A stretch of DNA of 45,011 nt from Prevotellaceae bacterium UBA7028. Lineage in GTDB: Bacteria > Bacteroidota > Bacteroidia > Bacteroidales > Bacteroidaceae. Below the pieces are notes generated by a model. That model was not told where the DNA came from, did no database searches, and was given only the letters and a program-made list of their open reading frames with translations. The position numbers and the translations under genes are program-made. The stretch is taken from NCBI GenBank assembly GCA_002494215.1, contig DLBF01000047.1:372-45382 (forward strand). The letters run 5' to 3'. Below are positions 8,111 through 16,543 of this stretch, piece after piece (the stretch's first letter is position 1; each line of letters starts with the position of its first letter).

Positions 8111-9307
8111 TTACATTTGCTTATAATCCTTTGCGAGGCCGCCTTCGGCGGTTTCTTTATACAGAGAGGGCAGGTCGTGCCCCGTCTGCTTCATCACCTC
8201 CACAACCTTATCGAACGATACGCGGTGAATGCCGTCTGAGAAAGTGCTGTAGATGTTTGCATCCAGTGCACGGGCAGCCGCGTAGGCATTACGCTCTATG
8301 CATGGAATCTGTACCATACCGCATACGGGGTCGCAGGTCATACCCAGGTGATGCTCCAGTCCCATCTCGGCTGCATATTCTATCTGAGCAGGCGAACCGC
8401 CAAATAATTGGTTGGCAGCTGCCGACGCCATAGCACAGGCAACACCTACCTCGCCTTGGCAACCAACCTCGGCTCCAGAGATGCTGGCGTTTTGCTTCAC
8501 TATATTACCTATCAGACCGGCAGTAGCCAATGCCCTTAGGATGCGTGCATCGCTGAAGGCCTTACTCTTCCACATATGATAGAGAACGCCTGGCAATACG
8601 CCACATGATCCGCAAGTGGGAGCCGTAACAATCTTGCCACCGGCAGCATTCTCCTCGCTGACGGCAAGGGCATACGAGAAGACCAATCCACGTGTGCGCA
8701 GGTTGTCCTTGTATCCAGTGGCCTTAACATAATAGGCAGCAGCCTTACGACGCAGGTTCAGGGGACCGGGCAGCACTCCTTCGGCATCCAGACCGCGTTC
8801 TACGGCAGCCTTCATGGTTTCCCAGACCTCCTGCAGGTAATCCCAGATGTCGTTTCCTTCAGCCTCTGCAACATACTCCCAGTAGCTCTTACCTGAGCGT
8901 TCGCAATACTTTAGGATGTCCGTCATCTTGTCCAGCTCGTAAATTTCGGGCGAGGCCAGCCTGTTCTGGCTCTCCTCTGCCAACTCACCACCGCCAATGC
9001 TGAACACCTGCCAGCTATCCGTCAGCTTGTCGTCCTGCGCATAGGCGCGGAACTCCATACCGTTGGGATGGAAGGGTAGAAACACCTTGGGTTCCCATAT
9101 AATCTTAATGCCCGGAATGGCATCTTCTATTGCCACATCCGTCATGTGCCCTTTTCCTGTAGCGGCCAGCGAGCCGTACAATGTTACTTCCATGCGGGCA
9201 GCGTCAGCGTGACGTGCCAAGAATATCTCAGCCGCCTTTCTGGGGCCCATAGTATGACTAGATGATGGTCCCAGTCCAATCTTGTATATTTCCTTAATTG
9301 TTTTCAT
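8111..9307 (-). CDS. sdaA: L-serine ammonia-lyase (iron-sulfur type)
   Basis: A 398-residue single-chain L-serine dehydratase that converts serine to pyruvate and ammonia in the cytoplasm. The beta domain opens with GLGPSSSHTMGP, a hallmark of the family. The catalytic alpha domain has cysteines for the 4Fe-4S cluster in TAPTCGSCGVLPG, GAEVGCQGEVG and TCDPVCGMVQIPC. Length fits the fused bacterial enzyme. Start at 9307 gives an intact beta-domain opening. It is convergent with the thioesterase gene and followed by a repeat-rich gap. Confidence 0.95.
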   Translation of the reverse strand: MKTIKEIYKIGLGPSSSHTMGPRKAAEIFLARHADAARMEVTLYGSLAATGKGHMTDVAIEDAIPGIKIIWEPKVFLPFHPNGMEFRAYAQDDKLTDSWQVFSIGGGELAEESQNRLASPEIYELDKMTDILKYCERSGKSYWEYVAEAEGNDIWDYLQEVWETMKAAVERGLDAEGVLPGPLNLRRKAAAYYVKATGYKDNLRTRGLVFSYALAVSEENAAGGKIVTAPTCGSCGVLPGVLYHMWKSKAFSDARILRALATAGLIGNIVKQNASISGAEVGCQGEVGVACAMASAAANQLFGGSPAQIEYAAEMGLEHHLGMTCDPVCGMVQIPCIERNAYAAARALDANIYSTFSDGIHRVSFDKVVEVMKQTGHDLPSLYKETAEGGLAKDYKQM

Positions 9308-9355
9308 TCTTTTTTTCTAAAAGAAGTTAGAAGAAGTTGTCGGCCTATTGGCCTC

Positions 9356-9403
9356 GGAAGTTAACTCACTTTCGTTCGTGGAAGTTAATTCGCTTACGCT
9401 CAT
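9356..9403. repeat. 24-base tandem duplication
   Basis: Two adjacent 24-base copies, each beginning GGAAGTTAA, at 9356-9379 and 9380-9403. They agree at most positions, with a few scattered differences. No gene is seen in the gap. Confidence 0.75.
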
Positions 9404-9468
9404 GGACGAATGATTGTTTATCGGTTAGCGAATAATTTTGAATTTATCAATTTTGAATTAGAAAACGA

Positions 9469-9487
9469 TTCTTCACTCTTCACTCTT
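9469..9487. repeat. heptamer tract at 3' end of acyltransferase gene
   Basis: Units TTCACTC, TTCACTC then TTAATTT reach the stop codon of the minus-strand gene ending at 9486. This heptamer is the complement of the GAGTGAA-type unit that later appears in the DUF4465 gene at 43925. Confidence 0.65.
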
Positions 9488-10691
9488 AATTTCCTATAGC
9501 CCACTTACTGCCAGGCAACAGAGAGATTATCTTTGTTGTGATAGCGCAGCAGAGGTAGCAGGCGATGGCTATGCACGGGATGGCTGCCCATACGGGTATG
9601 ATAGGGGCAGCGGGATTGTCCTGAACGATGGCAGATGCAATGTTACTCAGGAAGAAGATGTGCATCAGGTACATTCCGAAGGACAGCTTCGCTAACTCCG
9701 TTACCAGACGCGGTGCCTTGTAATCCTCTCGTGCTGTTCCGTCCGCCTTGGCTCCTATGCAGCTGAACATCAGGAAGGCACCAAAGGTAGCCAGTGCCAC
9801 ATTGGGCGTACAGAACTCCCACGACCATTCCAACTCAGGTGTAGCGATGGGGCAGAGAGGTTCGCCCTTCCACCAGAACGACCATGCGGTGAACACAGCA
9901 CCTATCGCGAAGCACAGGGCTCCAACGCTCAGGCGCTTGTTGCGTGCCCAGTTCAGGTGGAAACGTATGTAGTGTGCTATCACCAGGTAGCCCAGATAGC
10001 CCGAACAGTACCACAGCATGCTGAATCTGTTCCAGAAACACTCGCCCCACAGCTCAGGTGTCACAAAGGTATGCAGCCAGGGTATGAAGGTGCTCAGGAG
10101 GAAGAGACCAATGAAGGTACGCTCGTCCTTGGCGCTGGCACGCTCCAGCCATGGAGATACCACTGGAATGATAAGGTATAGGCTGATAAGCGGATACATA
10201 AACCACAGATGCCCGGCATTCTCGGGGAAGTTAAAGGGTAGGGTAGGCAGTATGCGCAGCGTGTCGTCCCACGTCATCTCACCCCACAGAACGGGCAGCG
10301 TGGCATAGAGCAGCATAAAGATAATCATGGGGGGAAGGATACGCAGGAAGCGGCGCTTGTAGAACTGTCCCATGCTAACGCCCTGCTTCATGGGTACCAG
10401 CAGGAAGGCAGACACCACCATAAACAGAGGCACACACGTACGGGCCACTCCACCATCGTAGAAGGCAACCCAGAATCGGTTCGCCTCGTTCAGCAGCACC
10501 GCCTTGTCGCCAGCCATACCGCCCGTGTTGGTGGCAAAGCCAGCCAGCTTCTCTGCACCGCCGGGTATGCTCTCAATGGCTTTCTCGGTTACTACGCCAT
10601 AGAAGTTCTCTGCCGCATGCACCAGCATGACCATAAAGCAGGCCACAGCTCGCAACCAATCTACAAATGGAATCCGTTCTCTCATGTTCAT
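9486..10691 (-). CDS. membrane acyltransferase, acyltransferase 3 family
   Basis: A 401-residue polytopic protein with about ten membrane segments. The N-terminus RIPFVDWLRAVACFMVMLVHAAEN carries the conserved Arg and His of acyltransferase-3 (OafA/WecH-like) enzymes, which O-acetylate or otherwise acylate surface sugars. KRRFLRILPPMIIFMLLY and GHLWFMYPLISLYLIIPVV are also typical of the family. A consensus promoter reads toward it from 10744-10713. The sugar substrate cannot be told from the sequence, and no polysaccharide genes sit next to it. Confidence 0.88.
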   Translation of the reverse strand: MNMRERIPFVDWLRAVACFMVMLVHAAENFYGVVTEKAIESIPGGAEKLAGFATNTGGMAGDKAVLLNEANRFWVAFYDGGVARTCVPLFMVVSAFLLVPMKQGVSMGQFYKRRFLRILPPMIIFMLLYATLPVLWGEMTWDDTLRILPTLPFNFPENAGHLWFMYPLISLYLIIPVVSPWLERASAKDERTFIGLFLLSTFIPWLHTFVTPELWGECFWNRFSMLWYCSGYLGYLVIAHYIRFHLNWARNKRLSVGALCFAIGAVFTAWSFWWKGEPLCPIATPELEWSWEFCTPNVALATFGAFLMFSCIGAKADGTAREDYKAPRLVTELAKLSFGMYLMHIFFLSNIASAIVQDNPAAPIIPVWAAIPCIAIACYLCCAITTKIISLLPGSKWAIGN

Positions 10692-10712
10692 TCACAATTA
10701 AGTTTCTGACCA

Positions 10713-10744
10713 CAAAGTTACAGAACTTTTCCCGTCCCTGCAAA
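10713..10744 (-). promoter_or_regulatory. Bacteroidota-type promoter for acyltransferase gene
   Basis: On the minus strand, TTTG (10744-10741), a 20-base spacer, then TAACTTTG (10720-10713), 21 bases before the ATG at 10691. Confidence 0.75.
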
Positions 10745-10908
10745 TTTAAGGGCAATAAAGGTGCACTCATCTCTAGCATATCTATTCTCTTATACATAAA
10801 GCCAAAACCCTATCTATTAGTAACACACTCAATTTAAGTGGATACATTATGAGTACTGTTTTTTATAATATTTCTGTTAATTACATACATACTATTAGCG
10901 AAAAGTAG

Positions 10909-10916
10909 TATCTTTG
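10909..10916 (+). promoter_or_regulatory. -7 promoter element upstream of PaaI-type gene
   Basis: TATCTTTG fits the -7 consensus TAnnTTTG, 36 bases before the GTG start at 10952. A matching -33 TTTG is not seen at the expected distance, so the promoter may be weak or regulated. Confidence 0.5.
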
Positions 10917-10951
10917 CAAAATATAAAGAATGATATTGTATTGATGAGACG

Positions 10952-11356
10952 GTGAATATACAGGAATTATTGAACAGGACAGATAGGTTTGCAGCAAATG
11001 CAGGCTGTAAGATAACAGAGGTTGATGCACAACATGCCGTTGCAGAGATGAAAATTACGGCAGATCATCTAAATGGTGGAAATGTATGTCAGGGTGGGGC
11101 ATTGTTTACGTTAGCCGACCTGGCAATTGCGGCCCTGATGAACAGTCAGGGTCAGTTGACATTTGGCATCAGCAATAGCATCATATATGTGTCTAGTGCC
11201 AAAGAAGGTGATATACTGAGAGCTGAGGCAGTTATGATAGCAGATCATCACAAAATTCCTTCGGTAGAGGTCCGTGTAACCAATCAGAAGGGGAAAGTTA
11301 TCTGTCACGTCACCGGAATGGGATACCGCAAACCAATCCCTGTGCCAGAAGAGTAA
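10952..11356 (+). CDS. PaaI-type thioesterase
   Basis: A 134-residue hotdog thioesterase of the PaaI/YbgC superfamily. The motif LNGGNVCQGGALFTLADLAIAA, with the Asn-Gly-Gly and Asp of the active helix, is characteristic. It likely hydrolyses acyl-CoA thioesters in the cytoplasm. GTG at 10952 is the start because the nearby ATGs are out of frame. Its stop is directly followed by the ATG of the HI0933-type flavoprotein gene, so the two are probably co-translated. Confidence 0.88.
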   Translation: MNIQELLNRTDRFAANAGCKITEVDAQHAVAEMKITADHLNGGNVCQGGALFTLADLAIAALMNSQGQLTFGISNSIIYVSSAKEGDILRAEAVMIADHHKIPSVEVRVTNQKGKVICHVTGMGYRKPIPVPEE

Positions 11357-12568
11357 ATGAAATATAGAATGTCCATAGCCATCATAGGAGCCGGCGCAGC
11401 GGGTTGTTTCTGCGCCATCAACCTAAAGCGGATGATGCCTGATGCCAATATCCACATCTTCGAGAGTAAGAGTAAGGCATTGGCTAAGGTCGCCGTGACG
11501 GGTGGCGGACGCTGTAACCTGACCAATACCTTCCGTAAGGTTAAGAATCTGCAGGAGGTCTATCCACGTGGCGAGAAGCTGATGCGCAGAGCCCTTTCGG
11601 TTTTCAGCGCCGAGGATACCTGCAGATGGTTCGAGCAGGAAGGCGTAAAGCTGGTGGCTCAGGAGGACGAGTGTATCTTCCCGCAATCGCAGGATGCCAT
11701 GCAGATAGTGAACACACTGCTTTATAATATAAAAAAACATCATGTTCAACTCCATCTTAATGAGAAAGTTACGCATATTGACTTAAACAAATTGGATAGG
11801 GTGGTAGTGACTACCGGAGGACATGCTACGCCTGCCGGATTCGGCATGTTGGAAGGGCTGGACATTCCCATAGAAGCGCCCGTTCCGTCACTCTTTACCT
11901 TTAATGTGGAAGGCGACTGGCACCAGTTGCTAATGGGTACCGTGGTGGAGGACGTGCAGGCTTTTATTCCTGGCACTAAATTCAGAAGTAGGGGAGCACT
12001 ATTGCTTACACACTGGGGTATGAGCGGTCCTGCAACATTGCGCCTGTCGTCGTATGCTGCGCACTATCTGGCAGAGCACGACTACAAGAGCCCTCTGTGC
12101 ATCAACTGGATGGGTGATACATCCGAGCAGGAGGTGCGCCAACTATTGCAGGATATGATGCAGCAGCATGCCCAGAAGCTTATTACAACAGCTTATCCGC
12201 AGCAGTTCACCAGCAAACACTGGAGCGTGATGCTCATGCGCATGGGAATCCCCCTAACGCAACGATGGGGCGCCCTGAATACCAAACATCTGAATAAGAT
12301 GCTATCTACACTGACGGCCGATACGTATCAGATTACAGGCAAATGCCCCTTCAAGGAGGAGTTCGTGACCTGCGGCGGTGTATCGCTGAAGGCTATCAAC
12401 ATAAATACTTTGCAAAGCAAGCAACACCCAACCCTGTACTTTGCCGGCGAGGTGCTGGACGTGGACGCCGTAACGGGCGGCTTTAACCTGCAGGCGGCAT
12501 GGAGCATGGGCTATGTGGTTGCCAAGCATATATCCACAACATATCAGACTAATAATCAGAAAACATGA
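11357..12568 (+). CDS. HI0933/YhiN-type NAD(P)/FAD-dependent oxidoreductase
   Basis: A 403-residue flavoprotein. The N-terminal Rossmann motif is IIGAGAAGCFCA (GxGxxG at residues 11-16), followed by VAVTGGGRCNLTN, the family signature, and the C-terminal FAGEVLDVDAVTGGFNLQAAWSMG block. Members have no settled function; some have been linked to RNA base modification or dihydroxyacid chemistry by annotation only. It abuts the thioesterase gene and overlaps the next gene by four bases (ATGA), so this is a three-gene unit. Confidence 0.9.
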   Translation: MKYRMSIAIIGAGAAGCFCAINLKRMMPDANIHIFESKSKALAKVAVTGGGRCNLTNTFRKVKNLQEVYPRGEKLMRRALSVFSAEDTCRWFEQEGVKLVAQEDECIFPQSQDAMQIVNTLLYNIKKHHVQLHLNEKVTHIDLNKLDRVVVTTGGHATPAGFGMLEGLDIPIEAPVPSLFTFNVEGDWHQLLMGTVVEDVQAFIPGTKFRSRGALLLTHWGMSGPATLRLSSYAAHYLAEHDYKSPLCINWMGDTSEQEVRQLLQDMMQQHAQKLITTAYPQQFTSKHWSVMLMRMGIPLTQRWGALNTKHLNKMLSTLTADTYQITGKCPFKEEFVTCGGVSLKAININTLQSKQHPTLYFAGEVLDVDAVTGGFNLQAAWSMGYVVAKHISTTYQTNNQKT

Positions 12569-13191
12569 GACAACTATTTATAATAATGTTAATGCTTACT
12601 CTGTCGGGCAGAACGCTGGCAGAGAAAAAAGAGTCAGCACAGACGGATGCAAGGGAACTGTTCGACAAGGTCTTTAATATGGTCTTCGGACCAGAAGGCT
12701 CTTCGTTCACCTATTCCGTAAACATCGTTGGTCTGTACAAGACGCAGGGCGATGCTGTGTACAAGGACAAGAAGATAACATACAACGAGAGCCGTTTTGC
12801 TGCCTGGGAGGACGGCAAGGTGGCGTATATGGTAGATAGAAAGGAGAAGAAGGTGGATGTGCACGACTTCGACGACGAGAAGAAGGACAAGTATCTGGCT
12901 ATGTTCAAATACGACGTGAACAACTTTGCCTACAGCTATAAGGATAAGGGGGAGTACTACGAACTGATGGCCAAGGTGAAGAACTCTAAGTTCTTTGGCA
13001 TACGTTACGTTACGGCTCTCATCCGCAAGGATAACCTGCACCCTGTAAGTCTGTCCGTTAAGTTGGCATTCATTACCACAACGGTTCAGATAACGAACTT
13101 CCGCAGTGGCGGCATAGACGACAGTGTCTTCGTCTTCCCCAGAAACAAGTTCAGCGATTATAAGTATGTTGACCACAGAGGCAAGAATTAA
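12565..13191 (+). CDS. LolA-like periplasmic protein (putative)
   Basis: A 208-residue protein with a signal peptide (to about TLAEK, residue 21). The body is a string of beta strands (FTYSVNIVGLYKTQG, AAWEDGKVAYMVDRKEKKVDVHD) that resembles the LolA-type half-barrel, with no lipobox. It would sit in the periplasm and may carry lipoproteins or another lipid. ATGA overlap ties it to the HI0933-type gene. The family call comes from strand pattern and length, not from a diagnostic motif. Confidence 0.55.
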   Translation: MRQLFIIMLMLTLSGRTLAEKKESAQTDARELFDKVFNMVFGPEGSSFTYSVNIVGLYKTQGDAVYKDKKITYNESRFAAWEDGKVAYMVDRKEKKVDVHDFDDEKKDKYLAMFKYDVNNFAYSYKDKGEYYELMAKVKNSKFFGIRYVTALIRKDNLHPVSLSVKLAFITTTVQITNFRSGGIDDSVFVFPRNKFSDYKYVDHRGKN

Positions 13192-13236
13192 AAATTAAAA
13201 GAGAAAAGAGAAAAAATTTAATTTAGACTCTAGACT

Positions 13237-13335
13237 TTAGTTAATTCAATAAACGCTAACCGCTCAACGATAACCGAGAAACAAGCTCGACCGCAGGTCA
13301 ATTATGAATTATGAATTGAGAATTATGAATTATAA
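13237..13335. repeat. heptamer tracts overlapping the threonine aldolase start
   Basis: Degenerate 7-base units AACGCTA, ACCGCTC, AACGATA, ACCGAGA (about 13251-13280) are followed by AATTATG, AATTATG, AATTGAG, AATTATG, AATTATA (about 13300-13335). The second tract contains three ATG triplets, one of which is the probable start codon of the next gene. Confidence 0.75.
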
Positions 13336-14407
13336 AAAGGTGGAAAAGATTCAATTTCAGTGTGACTATAACGAGGGATGTGCCCCTCAGATACTACAGC
13401 GTTTGGTAGAAACCAACTTTGAACAAAACATAGGATACGGTGAGGATCCACATTGCGAACACGCACGAGAGCTGATTCGCAAGGCATGTGAGGCACCCAA
13501 TGCCGACGTACACTTCCTGGTGGGCGGAACGCAGGCCAATGCGACTATCATCAGCAGCATCCTGCGTCCTTATCAGGGTGCGATAGCTGCCACCACAGGA
13601 CATATTGCCGTTCATGAGACGGGTGCCATAGAACATAGCGGACATAAGGTGGTGACGCTGCCTGCCACAAATGGTAAGATAAAGGCTGAGCAGATTCAGC
13701 AGTGTCTGATAGAGCACTACCACGAGGATGGCCCAGAACATATGGTGCAGCCTGCAATGGTATATATCAGTTACCCCACAGAATATGGTACGCTGTACAG
13801 CAAACAGGAGCTGACGGATATTCATAACGTTTGCCAGCAATATCAGATTCCGCTGTTTGTGGATGGTGCACGTCTGGGCTATGGATTGGCAAGCAAGGAG
13901 AGCGACATAACATTGCCAGAGCTAGCCAAGTTGGCAGACGTGTTTTATCTTGGTGGAACCAAGCAAGGAGCTTTGTTTGGCGAAGCAGTAGTCATTACAA
14001 ACCCTGCACTGAAGAAGGATTTCAGATATTTCATCAAGCAGGGTGGGGGTATGCTGGCCAAGGGACGACTCTTGGGCATTCAGTATGAGGAACTGATGCA
14101 GAACGACCTCTACCTGTCACTTGCCCGCCATGCCAACGAACTGGCTGAACGTATCCAGCAGGCACTCCTGCAGAAGGGATATAAGATGGCTGTGCCCAGT
14201 CCCACCAACCAGCAGTTCTTTGTATTGCCCAATAAAGTTCTGAAAGCACTGGAGGAGAAATTTGTGCTTGGCATCTGGGGACATGCAGACGCTGACCATA
14301 CTATCGTCCGCTTCTGCACCAGCTGGGCCACAAAGAAAGAGAATGTGGATAAACTGATCAACAGCCTCACCCCCAACCCCTCTCCCGTGGGCGAGGGGGA
14401 GAAATAA
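13325..14407 (+). CDS. ltaE: low-specificity L-threonine aldolase
   Basis: A 360-residue PLP enzyme that cleaves threonine or allo-threonine to glycine and acetaldehyde. The fold-type I pattern is clear: FLVGGTQANATIIS near the N-terminus, the FVDGARLGYGL cofactor Asp, and GGTKQGALFGEAVV with the Schiff-base lysine. The start at 13325 is chosen over an in-frame ATG at 13304 because the extra seven codons are encoded by the repeat tract. The last residues, LTPNPSPVGEGEK, are not part of the family: they are the translation of a REP palindrome at 14368-14402. The catalytic call is firm. Confidence 0.92.
   Translation: MNYKKVEKIQFQCDYNEGCAPQILQRLVETNFEQNIGYGEDPHCEHARELIRKACEAPNADVHFLVGGTQANATIISSILRPYQGAIAATTGHIAVHETGAIEHSGHKVVTLPATNGKIKAEQIQQCLIEHYHEDGPEHMVQPAMVYISYPTEYGTLYSKQELTDIHNVCQQYQIPLFVDGARLGYGLASKESDITLPELAKLADVFYLGGTKQGALFGEAVVITNPALKKDFRYFIKQGGGMLAKGRLLGIQYEELMQNDLYLSLARHANELAERIQQALLQKGYKMAVPSPTNQQFFVLPNKVLKALEEKFVLGIWGHADADHTIVRFCTSWATKKENVDKLINSLTPNPSPVGEGEK
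14368..14402. repeat. REP palindrome forming the 3' end of threonine aldolase
   Basis: CACCCCCAACCCCTCTCCC faces GGGCGAGGGGGAG across a short loop, giving an imperfect GC-rich stem. It is translated as the proline/glycine tail of the aldolase and the stop codon comes just after it. Confidence 0.75.
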
Positions 14408-14420
14408 ATAAAAATATTTA

Positions 14421-15323
14421 ATGGAAAATTCACTTAAGCATTGGCTCCTGGCTGCCCGTCCTAAAACGCTGACAGGGGCTATGATTCCCGTAATCCTAGG
14501 CAGTGCCCTGACATATCATGACGGTGTGCTGAACTGGCCCCTTGTTGTGTGCTGTGCGCTCTTTGCTGGCTTTATGCAGATTGCAGCAAATATGATAAAC
14601 GATCTGTATGACTTTGAGAAAGGCACCGACCGCGAGGATCGTCTGGGGCCCGAACGTGCCTGTGCCCAAGGGTGGATAACACCCAAGGCCATGCGCAAAG
14701 GCATTGCGGTAGTATTATGTTTAGCATCCTTGGCTGGTATGACTGCATCGTGGTTCTGCTGGCAGGAATTGCCTTACCATGGGATAGAGCTTATTCTGAC
14801 GGGTGTGCTGTGTATCGTTTTTGCCTTCCTGTATACGTATGGACTCTCGTACATAGGAATGGGTGATGTGCTGGTGCTGCTTTTCTTCGGATTGGTGCCT
14901 GTATGCGGTACTTATTATATACAGGCACATCAGATAAACACACCCGTTATTCTGTTAGGATTCATTGCAGGCATCAGCATAGATGCCTTGCTCGTCATCA
15001 ATAATTACCGCGACAGGGATCAGGACCGTATCTCGGGTAAAAAAACCGTCGTTGTATGGGGCGGCGAAAAATTCGGCCGTTATCTGTATATGCTTATCGG
15101 GCCGATTGTAGCAGTACTGGCTATATGGTTCGGTTATCTTATAAATGGTAATATCCTGTTCTTCCAGATTGCAGCGTATGTATATCTTGTCTTGCATATC
15201 AATGCGTGGAGCAAGATGAATAAAATCCGCAGTGGCAAAGCATTAAACAGGATTCTCGGTCTGACCAGTATGAATATGTTCATTTTCGCGCTGCTTTTGG
15301 CAACCGCAATCATACTAAGTTAA
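14421..15323 (+). CDS. menA: 1,4-dihydroxy-2-naphthoate polyprenyltransferase
   Basis: A 300-residue UbiA-superfamily membrane enzyme with about nine membrane segments. The two Asp-rich motifs are NDLYDFEKGTDRED (from residue 60) and INNYRDRDQD (near 194). It attaches the polyprenyl chain to 1,4-dihydroxy-2-naphthoate in menaquinone synthesis. The N-terminal HWLLAARPKTLTGAMIPVILGSA is typical of MenA. It starts 14 bases after the aldolase stop, so co-transcription is likely, though the two reactions are unrelated. Confidence 0.92.
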   Translation: MENSLKHWLLAARPKTLTGAMIPVILGSALTYHDGVLNWPLVVCCALFAGFMQIAANMINDLYDFEKGTDREDRLGPERACAQGWITPKAMRKGIAVVLCLASLAGMTASWFCWQELPYHGIELILTGVLCIVFAFLYTYGLSYIGMGDVLVLLFFGLVPVCGTYYIQAHQINTPVILLGFIAGISIDALLVINNYRDRDQDRISGKKTVVVWGGEKFGRYLYMLIGPIVAVLAIWFGYLINGNILFFQIAAYVYLVLHINAWSKMNKIRSGKALNRILGLTSMNMFIFALLLATAIILS

Positions 15324-15368
15324 GAATGAAGGGCAATCGGGTTACTAAACATAACGTCCATTACTTAA

Positions 15369-16331
15369 ATGAAAGTTACAGCATTCATAAAACAGAATTC
15401 TTTGTTCCTTTCCATGGCTATTGGAGCCTTGGTTTATGAGCTGTTTGCTCATATCCGGGTTCTGGAGCCTGTCGGTCGTATTATGGGGCCTTTGCTTACC
15501 GATTGGCTTCCAATAGGTCTGTTCCTGTTGCTATACGCAACGTTCTGTAAAATCAAGATTTCTGAGATGAAACCTCGCACATGGCACTTCGTCATTCAGC
15601 TGGTTCGTACATCCTTGGCAGCCCTTATGGTGTTACTAATCAGTCTCTTTGGCGACAATGCCGATGTGAAGCTGGTTCTAGAAGGAATTTTCATTTGCTT
15701 TATCTGTCCGACAGCAGCTGCGGTTGTGGTCGTGACGGAGAAACTGGGCGGCAGCATAGGTTCGCTGACGCTGTTCACCATTATCGCCAATATGGTTACT
15801 ATGTTAATTATTCCGCTCTTTTTCCCTATGGTGGAACGCGGAGCAGACATAACATTCGTATCTTCTATGCTTATGATACTGCGCAACGTAACGGTGGTTC
15901 TGGTTGTTCCGTTGCTGCTGGCATTGCTTTCAAGGCGCGCTGTACCTAATTTTGTAAAACACCTTAACAAGCACAAAGACATAGGCTTTTATATCTGGTG
16001 TGTGAACCTAAGCATTATAACAGGAATAACGCTTCACAATATAGAAAAAAGCAGCATCACAGGCTGTGTGCTCTGGCTTTTGCTTACCGCTCCCCTACTG
16101 GTCTGCCTTATCCAGTTTAGCTTAGGAAAATGGATTGGTAGATTTTGGAACGACAGTATTAGCGCTGGGCAAGCCCTCGGACAGAAGAATACCGTTGTGG
16201 GTATCTGGCTAACGTTGACATTCCTGAATCCTCTGGCCGCTATCTCTCCAGGCGCCTATGTGTTATGGCAGAATCTGGTAAACGGCTGGCAGATATGGTA
16301 TAAGGAGAAGCATGGACGCTTAAAATGGTAA
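15369..16331 (+). CDS. BASS-type (bile acid:sodium symporter-like) transporter
   Basis: A 320-residue protein with about ten membrane segments. The internal features ICFICPTAAAVVVVTEKLGG and the C-terminal AGQALGQKNTVVGIWLTLTFLNP fit the crossover regions of bile acid:sodium symporter family members, which often carry small organic anions such as pantoate or keto acids rather than bile acids. The AEC family shares this fold and cannot be fully excluded. It is 45 bases from menA on the same strand. Substrate is unknown. A strong terminator overlaps its stop. Confidence 0.75.
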   Translation: MKVTAFIKQNSLFLSMAIGALVYELFAHIRVLEPVGRIMGPLLTDWLPIGLFLLLYATFCKIKISEMKPRTWHFVIQLVRTSLAALMVLLISLFGDNADVKLVLEGIFICFICPTAAAVVVVTEKLGGSIGSLTLFTIIANMVTMLIIPLFFPMVERGADITFVSSMLMILRNVTVVLVVPLLLALLSRRAVPNFVKHLNKHKDIGFYIWCVNLSIITGITLHNIEKSSITGCVLWLLLTAPLLVCLIQFSLGKWIGRFWNDSISAGQALGQKNTVVGIWLTLTFLNPLAAISPGAYVLWQNLVNGWQIWYKEKHGRLKW

Positions 16332-16370
16332 ATCCACCCCCGTTTTCAGGGATGGATTTGCCATTTTTAG
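16327..16370 (+). terminator. intrinsic terminator after transporter gene
   Basis: Arms GGTAAATCCACCCC and GGGATGGATTTGCC pair almost completely (two wobble positions) and are followed by ATTTTTA. The left arm includes the stop codon of the transporter gene. Confidence 0.85.
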
Positions 16371-16372
16371 TT

Positions 16373-16530
16373 TAGAGTTTAGTGTTTAGAGTTTAGAGGC
16401 AGTTAAATGCCCTTCGGGCTAGTTCAAGGGCCCTTACGGCCAGTTCAATGCAGCATAGCTGCTTAGTTTAAGTTTTCAAATTAAACTATAAACTTACCAC
16501 TGACTATAAACTATAAACTCTAAACTATCA
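16373..16530. repeat. heptamers flanking three tandem mini-hairpins
   Basis: TTTAGAG-type heptamers (16373-16398) and CTATAAA/CTCTAAA heptamers (about 16495-16525) flank three spaced palindromes introduced by AGTT at 16401, 16421 and 16442: GCCCTTCGGGC, GGCCCTTACGGCC and GCAGCATAGCTGC. No gene is seen in this gap between convergent genes. Confidence 0.7.
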
Positions 16531-16543
16531 ACTTTATTCAAGT

